A DNA stretch of 64,000 nucleotides from Pollenia angustigena (taxonomy: Eukaryota; Arthropoda; Insecta; Diptera; Polleniidae). The stretch covers positions 6,596,945 through 6,660,944 of the forward strand of contig OV884059.1 in NCBI GenBank assembly GCA_930367215.1, read 5' to 3'. The notes under the pieces are model-generated. The model ran no database searches. It had not been told where the DNA came from and worked only from the letters and a program-made list of their open reading frames with translations. This document shows, piece after piece, positions 11,467 through 21,801 of the stretch. A program made the translations under genes and the position numbers. The number at the start of each line of letters is the position of its first letter. Positions within the stretch are counted from its first letter, which is position 1.

Positions 11467-11618
11467 GTATGTATGTATGTATGTATGTATGTATGTATGT
11501 ATGTATGTATGTATGTATGTATGCATATATGTATGTATGTATTTATGTATGTATGTATGTATGTATGTATGTATGTATGTATGTATGTATGTATGTATGC
11601 ATGTATGTATGTATGTAT
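11153..11618. repeat. (ATGT)n microsatellite, about 116 units
   Basis: About 465 bp of almost pure ATGT/TATG repeats, with a few substitutions (near 11384, 11465, 11523, 11542 and 11599). Long open frames on both strands here are artefacts of the tetranucleotide. The left arm has only a few units at the matching place (8878-8900). Confidence 0.98.
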
Positions 11619-12015
11619 ATAGGTTTGCTTTTTAAGCTACAAATAGAAAACAGTAGAAGTTTTTTTTTACACTTTTTCTTCTTTTTGACCAATTCATATA
11701 AGGTGAATTCATCGGCGAATTCATAGAAAAACACCCAATTCGCCTGGTACGTCAAACACATTTAACTAATAAAACAAAGGAACTATAAAAATAGTGTTTC
11801 TATGTTCGTTTCAAAAGAATTTCTTGTTGTTTGCTAAATTTTATTGCATTATTTTTACTTTTCACTTGCACAATCTTTTAATTTTAAAAATTTTAATAAA
11901 AACCAACATGAAAACATAAACAGTTTTCGACACTTGAAGTTTGAATAGCCAATTTGCCTGTGCACATCTAATGATTCTTTTGTTTTAGTTTGTTTAGAAC
12001 GAAGTGGACCAAAAT

Positions 12016-12845
12016 AATATAAGTATAATAAAATTAATATTATTTCTCAGTATTGAATTTAACGATTTTCAAAACAAATGCATAGATCATCAAAAATAGC
12101 CAACAAAATCGCTAACTTTTTTGTTAAATCGCCAAAAAATCGCCATGTCGCCAAATCAAAAATTAGGTCGCCAAACAAGTTTGAAAATCGCCACGTTTGG
12201 CGAGAAATCGCCACATCTGACAGCCCTGGCCACGACCACAAAGTTACAACCAAAATTTTTGAAAAAGTTACCAAATGTGAAAAAATATTACCAAATTTAA
12301 AATGCCTTTTGTTAATTGAAAAAAAAAACATTTAAATTTATTTTAAGTTGCATTGTAAAATAATTATAAGTAGTTTAATAATAATTAAAAATCAAGAATA
12401 CAAAACAAGAAATACATATTGGAAATAATAACAAGACTATTCACAAAAAATATTTTTGTCTTATAAGAGTAAATTTCCATACAAAATTCACTTTATAAAA
12501 AGTTTATATATTGAAATTTTTTTTAATAAAATAAACGAAAATTGTACTTTGCAGTCATACAAACCAAAAAAGGGAAATATTAAATTGTTTTACGCTTTTT
12601 AACTGACAGTCTGAGGGTTGTCAAATGTTGCATTTTTTTTGGTCAAGCATGGGGATTTTGTAATCCTATTGGCGATGGAAATTTACATTTGACTACATGG
12701 CGATTTTTTTTTTTTTTTTTTTTTTGTTGAAATTGTAAATGTTTTTCTTATTAACATAAATCGAAAATTTTATAAAAATGGGTATAATTTTTTTCTTGCT
12801 TGTAAATTTTATTTTAAATTTGTAACTGTTATTATTATTAAATTA
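12016..12845. other. AT-rich stretch with recurrent ATCGCCA motif
   Basis: At 12075-12220 the motif ATCGCCA/ATCGCTA recurs about every 10-30 bp, and a GGCGAT motif appears again near 12671 and 12700. Short open frames on both strands look incidental. The first bases repeat TTTTGTTTTAGTTT and GAACGAAGTGGACCAAA from the right arm (about 10730-10785). Confidence 0.4.
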
Positions 12846-12970
12846 ATATAGCTTATCTTATCCCATCAACAATAAATTTCAGTGTTTTTATCAAGAATTA
12901 AAATTGGGAATAAAGCACGACAAACAAAATCTTGTTATTGAGAATTTTGTATTCCCAAAAATTACTTTCA
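12846..12970 (-). repeat. Half copy of the 17.1-kb foldback
   Basis: TTATCCCATCAACAATAAAT, AAGCACGA and TTTTGTATTCCCAAA occur in the order seen in the right arm and part of the loop of the foldback at 17093-17354. It is diverged and lacks the other arm. Confidence 0.7.
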
Positions 12971-14014
12971 TAAATTAATTATCAAAAAAACATTAATAAA
13001 TACACAAACGTACAAATTGTAAAAAGTATTATTTACAATTGTTTAAACTCACAGCAATTTTCTTAGATTCCTATAAATTAAATTAGAAAAATCTATATAT
13101 AGAAAATCGATTCCGAGTGATATTGAAATCGAACAAAGCTTAAAAAGATCTTATTTTGAAAGTTCTTCAAAATTATCGCTTTTATTCATTTTATACTTTA
13201 GGTACCATTAATGTGTACTACTCTTAATATCAGAAAAAACTACATTCATTAAAAATAATAAATCGAAAATCTCTAACGATTTCAACTTCAACTGAGTTTG
13301 AGTTCCAGAACTTGGCCGTTCCTAATATCAAAATCATATTTGGCGATTTTCTTTAAAAAAAAATCTTAAAGCAATTAAATTTGGCGATCTTCGGAGTGGA
13401 TATAACTTGTTATATGCAACAAACTTAATGAAAACAGGTAAATAAAATGTTAAAATTTTAAAAAAACGTGATGTAATATTTTAACAAGAACAATTAAAAG
13501 AACAACGTATACGTTTTATTATTTTAGGGGGAAAAAAGTAATCAAAAAGAAAAACCAACTTTGTTTAGAAATAACCTAAAACGGCAGCTCTGTCGGTACT
13601 ACAACAAGTACAACTCATAAAAAAACCCCAGGCAATTTGTTTTTATAAAATCATTGTACAATAGCAAAACCGAAACAAAACAGAAACAAAGATTATAAAC
13701 TAAATTTGACACGCAACAATTATAAACCTAAAAAAAATTATCAGCAGGGCTTTTAAGATCACCTGTAATGTAAAATTCGCCTTGGTATAAACAAATTTTA
13801 GCCAGCGTTGCCGTTGGAAGTTTTCTAAAAGGGACATAAAAAGGGGATTTTGCAAAAAAAGGCGTCAAAAAAAACTATTTAAAATAAAAAAAAGATCAGG
13901 GTTTTTTTTAGCAGTATTTACCAATATAGGCGTCGAAAAAGGTCTTTTGAAAAAAAAACAAGACCAACTTTTTTATAAACAAACAGACAAATTTATTTCT
14001 ATTCATTAAAAAAA
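12971..14014. other. AT-rich stretch, little recognisable
   Basis: No gene was seen. One AATTCGCCTTGG motif lies at about 13775, preceded near 13590 by TGTCGGTACTACAACAA, which also resembles sequence in the MITE at 29248-29458. This may be a decayed relative. Confidence 0.4.
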
Positions 14015-15757
14015 ACAAGTTAGAGTGCTATATTCGGCTGTGCCGAATCTTTGATACCCTCCACCGACACTTCGAATGTTTTAGGAGTAATATCTTTATG
14101 ATGTCTATTTATTATTATAATCTTTGTAAAAACAGACATCTGCATTAAAATTTGTTGCGGTTTAGACCTATATAAAATTATTGATCGACAATCAGAATCA
14201 ATTTTAAAAAGTTTGAATAGAATATCAGTTAAAGATGAACTTAAATGATTTTCAAGAGAACAAATTATATAAAAGCCATGGTAAGCTATGAACCAATCAT
14301 CCCAAATTCTGCAGAACGATTTCTGGTATTAAAAAACATAAATTTCAATACAGCGGTGCAATTAGTTTAAGCGTTTGCAGTAAATTTCAGAAGGCTGCTA
14401 AAATGGAATCTAAGGAAAATTATGGACCGTATATCACAAAATTGCATAACATTTTTTCTGGCCATATGAAGCTAAACTGGAAGATAGTTTACAGCGTATT
14501 TAATTATTTTACCAGAGTGGGCTTTATATGAGGCCTATGGTAAGTTATGCACTGATCTTCACCAAATTTCACAGTGTCATTTCTAGTTCTATAAAACTGT
14601 GATGTATAAAATTTTGTTATGATAGCGTTATTTTTTACGTTTTTAGGCGTACTAAGCTGTTTGCCGGGAGTAAGGTTTATATGGGGCCTAGGGTAAATTA
14701 TTAACTGATCTTCACGAAATTTCACAGTTTTATTTCTAGTCCTGTAAAACTTATATGTTCCAAATTTTGTTATGATGGCATTATTTTTTACATATTTAGG
14801 TTTACTAAGCTGTTTTCCGGGAGTAAGGTTTATATGGGGCCTATGGTAAATGATGGACCGTTCTTCACAAAATTTTAAAGTCTTATATCTCGTTCAAAAA
14901 AACTGTGATGTACCAAATTTTGTTATGATATCATTCTTTTTTATGTTTTTAGGCGTACTAAGCTGTTTTCCGGGAGTAAGGTTTATATGGGGCCTATGGT
15001 AAATTACGGACCGATCTTCACGAAATTTTATAGTCTTATTTTTAGTTCTAAAAAATTTTGATGTACCAAATTTTTTTATGATAGCATTATGTTTTACGGA
15101 TTTAGGCGTACTAAACTGTTTTCTGGAAGTAGGTTTTATATGGGGCCTATGGTAAATTATGGACCGATGTTCACGTTTCATTTCTAGCCCTATTTAACTG
15201 TGACGTGCCAAAATGTGTTATGATAGCATTGTTAGTTAAGGTTTTAGGCTTACTATACTGTTTTCCGGGAGTAGGGCTTATATGGTAAATCATGGACGGA
15301 TCTTCAAGAAATTTTACAGCGTGATTTCCACTTAAATAAAACGAACTGTTGCGAAATCTTATATCATTCTGTGCATTTTTCCACCATTTATGTTAGTTTT
15401 TGTAACAAAATTATCAATTTTTTTTAAGTGGTGGTTCCACCTTTTGATTCATAGCTCAGATCCTATTGAACCGATTTTGCTGGATTTCAATGATTTCGAT
15501 CCCAAACTGCTTAGGATAACTACAAGCAATTTGACACCAAGTTTTTTTATTTCTTTTGAGTTTTTCGAAAGTGAGCGTGTTTTCAACAGACGGACAGACG
15601 GACAGACAGACGGACATGGCTAAATCGACTTAAAATTACTCAATGACCCAGAATATATATACTTTATAGGGTCTGAGATGAATAATAAAAAGTTTCACAC
15701 GGAATGACAAACTTAATATACCCTCTTCACAACTAATTGTGGTGGAGGGTATAAAAA
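14015..15757 (+). mobile_element. Mini-me/Helentron-like element, copy c
   Basis: Near-identical to copy b, with the same terminal hairpins, core AGAATATATATACTTTA and final GGTGGAGGGTATAAAAA. It has six rather than seven central units and an extra short duplication (CAATGATTTCGATCC) in the 3' part near 15488. Confidence 0.78.
14504..15330. repeat. Central tandem array of copy c: six units
   Basis: Unit starts are at 14504, 14657, 14810, 14963, 15116 and 15258, spaced 153 bp except the last at 142 bp. The single unit at 14810 matches both of the twin units 3574 and 3727 of copy b. Confidence 0.88.
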
Positions 15758-15765
15758 TAATTATA

Positions 15766-15915
15766 TTCAAAAGATTTTGTTATTCGTGCTTAATTCCCAG
15801 TTTTTATTTTTGATAAAAACACTTGAAATTTATTGTTGATGGGATAAACTATTCCTATGCGCATTTCACTGGTTGCTTAGGCCGGATCATCAGGAAATTT
15901 CATCCATAAAGATTT
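15766..15915 (+). repeat. Left arm and loop of the 17.1-kb foldback family
   Basis: CAAAAGATTTTG, TTCGTGCTTAATTCCCAG, GTTGATGGGATAA and ATGCGCATTTCACTGG match 17113-17240 in the same order. The second arm is missing, and a retrotransposon fragment follows. Confidence 0.8.
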
Positions 15916-15934
15916 TAGAAAAACTAAAGATATT

Positions 15935-16863
15935 AAACCAAATAAAACTGTTAAACGTATAAGACTTATAGCAACAGTTCTACTTGTAATAATATCAAAG
16001 TTTAAACAAAACACATCACGTATTCACTCTTGATGCCACATGTTTTTTACGGACTAGAGGTTGTGTCTGGTACTTTTGCTTGCATTTTGAATAAATTGAA
16101 GCGTGTGGTTAATATTATAACGCGTTATGTTTATAATATTTCTAGGAGGGTTCATGTTTCTGATTATGTGAGAACTTTTCTGGGATGTAATTTTGGTAAT
16201 TTTGTCAGGATTCGTTGTTTATTACTTTTTTATAGGGTTATTAAAAGTGGTGTTCCTTGTCTTCTTTGTTCTGAATTTAAATTTTCGTCTTCTAGTAGGA
16301 ATCCTCAGATCTTTATCCCTAGAATAAGATATGGTTTATTTGAGAGGTCTTTCGTTGTGAGGGTGGCAAGGAACTGGAATTATTTGCCTCTTGTTCTCCG
16401 TACTTTTTCTCACTCTAATAATTCATTTCGTTTGAAACTTTCGCTTCACTTTTCTGCTCAGTAAATCAATACTTATTTATTTTTATTTATTTTTTTTTAT
16501 ATGCTTATTTTGCATCTTGCTTAGCGTCTTTTGGGATTGCGCTACTAACATTTGTTTAAGCTCATGAATTCATAAGCTAATGAATATGCTTACTTTACAC
16601 TCATATGTTGAATGTGATAAGGGATGATTTTATTGCCAGTGTTGGCTTAGTTTGTTTGGCCTACTACTTTGGGACATTTTTTATTGTTGTGTTGGACTTG
16701 TCATTTACTGGCTGGGGAGCCAAAAGTGGATTATATGGTATTTGTATTTTGTAAACAGATATTTATTTTTTTTGGAATTTAATGGAATATCTTATCAGGT
16801 GTATATATACTTTGTAATATAAAATTGTTTTTGGCCTATGAGGCTTATTATATTACTTGTGAA

Positions 16864-16899
<36 letters not shown>

Positions 16900-16905
16900 A
16901 AACAG
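15935..16905 (+). mobile_element. 5'-truncated non-LTR retrotransposon (3' end)
   Basis: It comprises a C-terminal ORF2 remnant (to 16464), about 400 bp of 3' UTR with no other frame, and a terminal (TAAA)n/(AATA)n tail at about 16862-16898. Heavy 5' truncation and a short-unit tail are typical of insect LINE insertions by target-primed reverse transcription. The clade (jockey/CR1/I group) cannot be fixed without a search. The left boundary is approximate. Confidence 0.75.
16006..16464 (+). pseudogene. ORF2 C-terminal tail of a non-LTR retrotransposon
   Basis: The open frame runs from a stop at 16003-16005 to TAA at 16462-16464 and has no convincing start. It contains MPHVFYGLEVVSGTF, then RFGL-type blocks such as FLGCNFGNFVRIRCLLLFY, and near the end ERSFVVRVARNWNYLPLVLR. 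The pattern "PH-x-x-YGLE ... W(N)-x-LP-x-x-(I/L)R" is standard in the region after the reverse-transcriptase domain of insect non-LTR elements. The catalytic core (FADD) is not present. The frame upstream is different and stopped, so the copy is dead. There is no evidence of host function. Confidence 0.75.
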
Positions 16906-17092
16906 TGGGTTTATCTCATCTTACATTCCCCACTACAATTAGTTGAAATTCTCTCAACATTAATTGTACTTGTAAGTATGTTAAGAAAAACAAAATTAAA
17001 ACAACAACAACTTACAAAAGATATTGTCAATTAAGTGTTTTTTTTAGGCCGTGCACTTGGCTGTTTATGATCAAAAAGTAATTTCAATTTTT

Positions 17093-17354
17093 GGGAATAC
17101 AAAATTTTAATTTCAAAAGATTTTGCTATTCGTGCTTAATTCCCAGTTTTTATTATTGATAAAAACACTTGAAATTTATTGTTGATGGGATAAGCTATTC
17201 CTATGCGCATTTCACTGGTTGCTTAGGCCAGATCATCAGGAAACTTCATCCAGAAACTTCATAAATTTCAAGTGTTTTTATCAATAATAAAAACTGGGAA
17301 TTAAGCACGAATAGCAAAATCTTTTGAAGTTAAAATTTTGTATTCCCAAAGAAA
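17093..17354. repeat. Foldback with ~100-bp arms
   Basis: The left arm (about 17093-17190; TTGGGAATACAAAATTTTAA, TTCGTGCTTAATTCCCAG, AACACTTGAAATTTAT) is a nearly perfect inverse of the right arm (about 17256-17354). The loop of about 65 bp contains GTTGATGGGATAAGC and GGCCAGATCATCAGG. Partial copies lie at 12846 (reversed) and 15766. Confidence 0.88.
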
Positions 17355-17459
17355 TTACTTTTTGATAAAAAAAAATAATCATAAATATTACAAAAACAAA
17401 AAAGAAAACTTTCTAAAAATGTAGTTAAGTTAAACTTAAACATGACAACAGTAATTAAA

Positions 17460-18490
17460 AACAAGTTAAAAACAGACATCCGCATTAAAATAAGTTGCGG
17501 TTTAAACCTATAAGCTGAACTTAAATAATTTTCAGGAAAACAAATTATCCCAAAATTCTGCAGAGTGATTTCTGGTATTAAAAAACATAAATTTCAATAC
17601 AGCGGAGCAATTAGGGTTAGCGTTTGCAGTGAATTTCAGAAGGCTGCTAAAATGGGATATCACAACACTACATAACTTTTTTTGTTGGCCATATGAAGCT
17701 AAGCTGGAAGAAAGTTTACCGCAATATCTATATCTGCTACGGTTTTAGGCGTATTTAATTATTTTACCAGAGTGGGCTTTATTTGGGGCCTAGGGTAAAT
17801 AATGGACCGATCTTCACGAAATTTCACAGTGTTATTTCTTGTCTTATCCAAAATTTGTTATGATAGCATTATGTTTTTAAGGCGTACTAAACTGTTTTCC
17901 GGAAGTAGGTTTTATATGGGAAATTTCACAGTGTCATTTCTTGTTCTAAAAAACTGTGACAAGCCAAAATTTGTTATGATAGCATTTTTAATCACTGTTT
18001 TCCGGGAGTAAGGCTTATATGGGGCCTAGGGTAAATTATAGACGGATCTTCACGAAATTTTACAGCATGATCTGTTGTTGAATAAAACAAATTTTTGCAA
18101 AATCTTATATCATTCTGTTCACTTTTTTTTATTTTAGTTTTTGTAACAAAATTATCAATTTTTTTTAGGTGGTGTTTCCACATTTTGATTCAGAGCTCTG
18201 ATCCTGTTGAACCGATTTTGCTGGATTTCAATCCCAAGCTACTTAGGATAACAACAAGCAATTCGACACCAAATTTGTTTATTTCTCTTGAGTTTTTCGT
18301 GAGTGAGCGTGTTTTTAACAGACGGACACACGGACAGACAGACGGGCATGGCTAAATCGACTTAGAATTACTCAAGGACCCAAAATATATATACTTTATA
18401 GGGTCTGAGATGAATAATAATAAAGTTTTACACGGAATGACAAACTTAGTATACCCCCTTCACAACTAATTGTGGTGGTGGGTATAAAAA
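17460..18490 (+). mobile_element. Mini-me/Helentron-like element, copy d (internally deleted)
   Basis: The 5' hairpin part is deleted: ACAAGTT joins directly to AAAACAGACATCCGC. The central units are shortened (TGTTTTCCGG at about 17893 and 17996, plus the diverged first unit at 17760). The 3' part keeps (GACA)n, ATATATATACTTTATAGGG and the terminal hairpin. Confidence 0.75.
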
Positions 18491-19530
18491 AAACTTCAAA
18501 ATTTTTTTGATAAATAACAATACAAAGAAAAAAAAATCAATAAAAAATATAAAATTATCAAAAGAATAATATAAAAGTGATTATCTTTTTTAATAACTAA
18601 AAGCGAATATATATTAATTATTGTTGAATTTTCAACAGAAAAAAGCAAACAGCAAGGAAATAACGGAGATCAACTTCAAGAGCACCATTTTGATCGTTTT
18701 CAACTTAATTTTATAAATTTTTTTTTATTAACAATAAAAAATTAATAATAAACTTATGTGTCTGAAAAATTAAGAAATTATGTACTTTAATAAAAATTTC
18801 TTCTGCTTTGGCTAAGCAAAACAACACATTTTTAAAATTTTGGTTAAAATTCTCATTTTAGTTCATTTTGCGCTTTTTACCCTTTTTAGTACTTATTTAC
18901 TCTTATTTGCCGTTTTTACAATATAATAAAATGGCATCACTGGTATGTGTGTATGTATAATAATTGGCAAAAATAACTATCTCTTACAAGTTATCATTTT
19001 TAAAGCTTATAAAAAAATCCCCAATTTAAAAAATAAAATTTTAATTGCATAAATAAAAAAGTTCTATACAATTTAAATCAGAATAAATTGTCCATTCTGC
19101 TGCACCCTGTATATATTAGTAAATAAAAAGTATTAATTATTATTAAACACAATTATTTTTTTTTTTTGTGTTATTTATAAAATTTTAAATAATTTGGAAA
19201 CTTTTTTTATGTTAAATTGAATTCAGATTTCGGCAACACTGATATTTATTTATCAAGCTGTTATGATATTTAATATACAAACATTGATATTATTTGGTTT
19301 CTCTTGATGACGTCAGGACAACAAAAACAATACATACTCTTCAACGTGTTTGCATAAAAACAGCACCAACAACAATGTTTCACTCATGAATGTAAGCGAA
19401 ACCGAAAACAAACGATCTACATATGTAAAACAAAAACAATAACAACCTGCTAAATAAACCACCCCAATCACAAGAGTTAGAAAAATAAGAACACACATTT
19501 CAACACTAACAAAAAGCATGCAGAGCAAAA
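18491..19530. other. AT-rich stretch, no feature seen
   Basis: The DNA just left of the duplicated block (19300-19530) is slightly less A/T biased, but I found no frame or splice pattern to support an exon. Confidence 0.5.
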
Positions 19531-20242
19531 ACATAGCCACTGCAAAAGCTCTGCCTGCAGCGGAGTTAATAAAAATGTAAACAAACTTGCATTCTTAATA
19601 CAAATGATAAACTAAATAGAAGTACACACAAACTTACCTTCTCAGTTAGCATTCTTCTTCTTCTCTTGCCTTGAGTAGCTATACACAATAAAAACAATAA
19701 CAGTGTAAGAAACAGCAACATATGCAAGGCAAATTTACATTCTAGTGAATTCGCCTTGAATGTGTATTTGTATGTGTTTTTTTGTTTCTTTTAAAACCAT
19801 GGCAAATTTTTTGCACACAAAAACATATAAAAATAGACATTTCATTTAAAAAAACAACAAATAAAGCTCAATTTTTTATATGCATTTCTTTAAATAACAA
19901 TTTCTACACTTTTTTTAACTTTTTATTAGATTTTCTTTACAAAAAACTTCACTTCTTAAAACAATTTCACTCGCGATTTTTTATACACATCCGTTTAGTG
20001 TGATTGCAAATAGAAAACTGAAAATAAGTTCTGTATCTATAACAAAAGCGGAAGGAAGCTTAAAGAGAATCGTAAAATATTTATTAGCAGCCTTAAGATA
20101 GGCTTTAGAAATTGTTAATATTAAAGGAAATAACATTAATTTGGCTTTGGAAAAGCACTGCCAAGTTTAAAAAAAAGTGTAACAATAATGCAAACAAAAA
20201 ATTTTAAAAAATACACATTCACAAAAAAGTAATCAAAATCTC
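19531..20242. repeat. Direct ~0.9-kb duplication, copy 2
   Basis: Partner of 1-906 in the same orientation. It lacks about 200 bp present in copy 1. On the minus strand it keeps ATG-Leu-Thr-Glu-Lys next to GTAAGT (near 19632-19655). The Leu codon differs by a synonymous change (TTA to CTA). Confidence 0.8.
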
Positions 20243-20559
20243 CACTTTTTAGGGAGGTTCCTATACAAATACATATTGCGTTTTATCAAGTTCTTTAATT
20301 TAATGGATATTTTTCGCCTTTGGTGATAAGTTGTAAACGGGTTTTAATCACTTATGGCTTTTTTTGATTGCAACTTCACTTTTTATATGTTTAGAATTTC
20401 CATTTTTTTAATGATTTTTTAAAGAACAAAAATTCTGAAATTTTGCTATAAAATTATTTGTTTTTTTACAAAAACAATTATGTTTCTAAAACGGATATTA
20501 GTAAAACCTTTAACCTTTCTTTAAGGTAATTTCATTGCGGAATTTCGTTTATTGTATTT

Positions 20560-21273
20560 GTTTCAATTAGTGCTGGGAAACTATCGATATTATCGATATT
20601 ATCGATAGTCTTAAAACATCGATAGGAAAAATATCAATATCGATATTATTAGTATTTAAAATACAGCTATGAAGACATCTAACAGCAGCTATACACACAG
20701 TTTTTTGCCGCAAATTTTTACTTGCTATTATTAATTCGCGCTGCATTACTGCAATTAATACAAACAACAAGAATGGCAAATGGTATGGATTGTTTAGCTG
20801 TGCTTTTTACTGCTAATTAAAGGCATTTATGTGGAAATTTGTATATGTTTACAAAGGGACTGAAATGTCAAATATTTTTGTAATGTTAAAAAAAAAACTG
20901 CAAATCCAAATGCAATTGCAATTGCGAGCATAGGACAAAACAATGAACGACCACTAGAGGATAAGTCCGCTATATTAATGATCTTTTTTGGTTGAGAACC
21001 AAAACCAATTTAGAAAATTATTTAAAGTTGCAATAGAATATCTTATAGTCCCTGCTACTTCGGTTCGTTCAGAAAGGTACCTATCAATTTTTCAAAAACT
21101 GTCATCTAAACAAACGTGCGTATATTTAAGCTTAATAAAAATTAGTTAAAGTTTTCCTGCACAAGTACAAACATTCAGTCGATAGTAATATCGATACATC
21201 GATAGTAAAATCTGAACTATCGATAAATATCGATAGTAGAAAATATCGATAGTATCCCAGCACTAGTTTCAAT
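20560..21273. mobile_element. hAT-type element with TATCGATA arrays and GTTTCAAT target duplication
   Basis: The element proper is 20568-21265 (698 bp), running from TAGTGCTGGGAAACTATCG to CGATAGTATCCCAGCACTA. GTTTCAAT flanks both ends (20560-20567 and 21266-21273). Within about 80 bp of each end lie ten ATCGAT sites, eight of them full TATCGATA palindromes (four per side). No transposase frame remains. An 8-bp duplication and a TAGTGCTGG terminus fit hAT. TATCGATA is the site bound by the Drosophila factor DREF, whose BED-finger protein is considered hAT-related (established knowledge). Confidence 0.9.
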
Positions 21274-21300
21274 TAACTTAACCGTTTTTGAGTTACACGA

Positions 21301-21660
21301 ATATCCCTGCAAATAATAGGACCAGTCCAAACACGTGTGTAAATTGTAGCCCAAAAGTAACCCAAACGTATGGAAAAACATGGTCTATTTAACATTACGA
21401 TGTCCTAGGGCAGGACCATAAAACCCACCTTTGGACTACTAAGGAGTACTTTTAAAACTACTCCATGGTATACACAAGAGGATTAGCTTTGAAGTCGTTT
21501 AAAAACGAAAGCATGTCGTTAAAAAACGAAGACATGTCGTCTCACTACAAACACTTTTTCACAATGACATGGTCCATGCTTGCATTACATCGGACCAGTC
21601 CATGGAGTAGTCCATTTTATCAAAATGGATCAGGTGGTCTAATTTTATTTGCAGGGATAT
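21301..21660. mobile_element. MITE with CCCTGCAAATAA termini and ATAT target duplication
   Basis: The element proper is 21305-21656 (352 bp), CCCTGCAAATAATAGGACC to its imperfect inverse GGTCTAATTTTATTTGCAGGG, flanked by ATAT on both sides. The interior has repeated GGACCAGTCCA/CATGGTCC motifs and a short tandem around AAAAACGAAGACATGTCGT. An open frame across it (21465-21800) is incidental. Confidence 0.75.
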
Positions 21661-21801
21661 GTTTTGCAACCTCCTTCATTTTCGAAATAACGGTATATCT
21701 CGAAAACAAGAGACAACCTAAAAAATTACGATTAGCATCACTGGATTTAGCGTACCGAAGGGTAAAACGCCAAGTGCCCGGCTGGTCGGTTTTTTTTTAA
21801 A

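Larger units (their letters stand above)
7963..11975. repeat. Large inverted repeat (arms 7963-9863 and 10595-11975)
   Basis: The arms are reverse complements of each other. The outer boundary is ATTAGATGTGCACAGGC on the left and its complement near 11955-11975. The inner boundary is AAGAGTATTAAA (9852-9863) against TTTAATACTCTACTT (10595). The 0.73-kb spacer is not part of the arms. The left arm contains two insertions the right arm lacks, and the right arm contains a long (ATGT)n the left arm lacks. Both arms hold an exon-like segment, ATGCTGCAAAG followed by GTGAGT (plus strand 10962-10978; minus strand near 9490). Foldback transposon versus inverted duplication is unresolved. Confidence 0.88.
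20300..21800. repeat. Dispersed repeat, copy 2, split by two DNA transposons
   Basis: The host repeat is 20300-20567, resumes at 21274-21300 and continues 21661-21795. The hAT element 20568-21265 and the MITE 21305-21656 interrupt it. Matches to copy 1 (6120-6470) flank both insertions. Confidence 0.55.

Noticed and set aside
11095..11761. Long frames of repeated Met-Tyr-Val-Cys or His-Thr-Tyr-Ile on both strands
   Set aside because: Pure translation of the ATGT tetranucleotide repeat.
12059..12335. Overlapping frames on both strands of 85-90 codons
   Set aside because: They follow a recurrent ATCGCCA motif. No domain, start context or splice signals.
15766..17354. Retrotransposon 15935-16905 as cargo of the foldback family
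   Set aside because: The flanking foldback pieces are in the same orientation and differ in loop and right arm, so the retrotransposon more likely landed near an incomplete copy.
1..20242. Long terminal repeats of a single 20-kb retrotransposon formed by the direct duplication
   Set aside because: The interior contains no gag/pol, holds many unrelated insertions, and no primer-binding site was seen.
21465..21800. 111-codon frame
   Set aside because: Crosses the end of a MITE whose boundaries are fixed by inverted termini and a target duplication.
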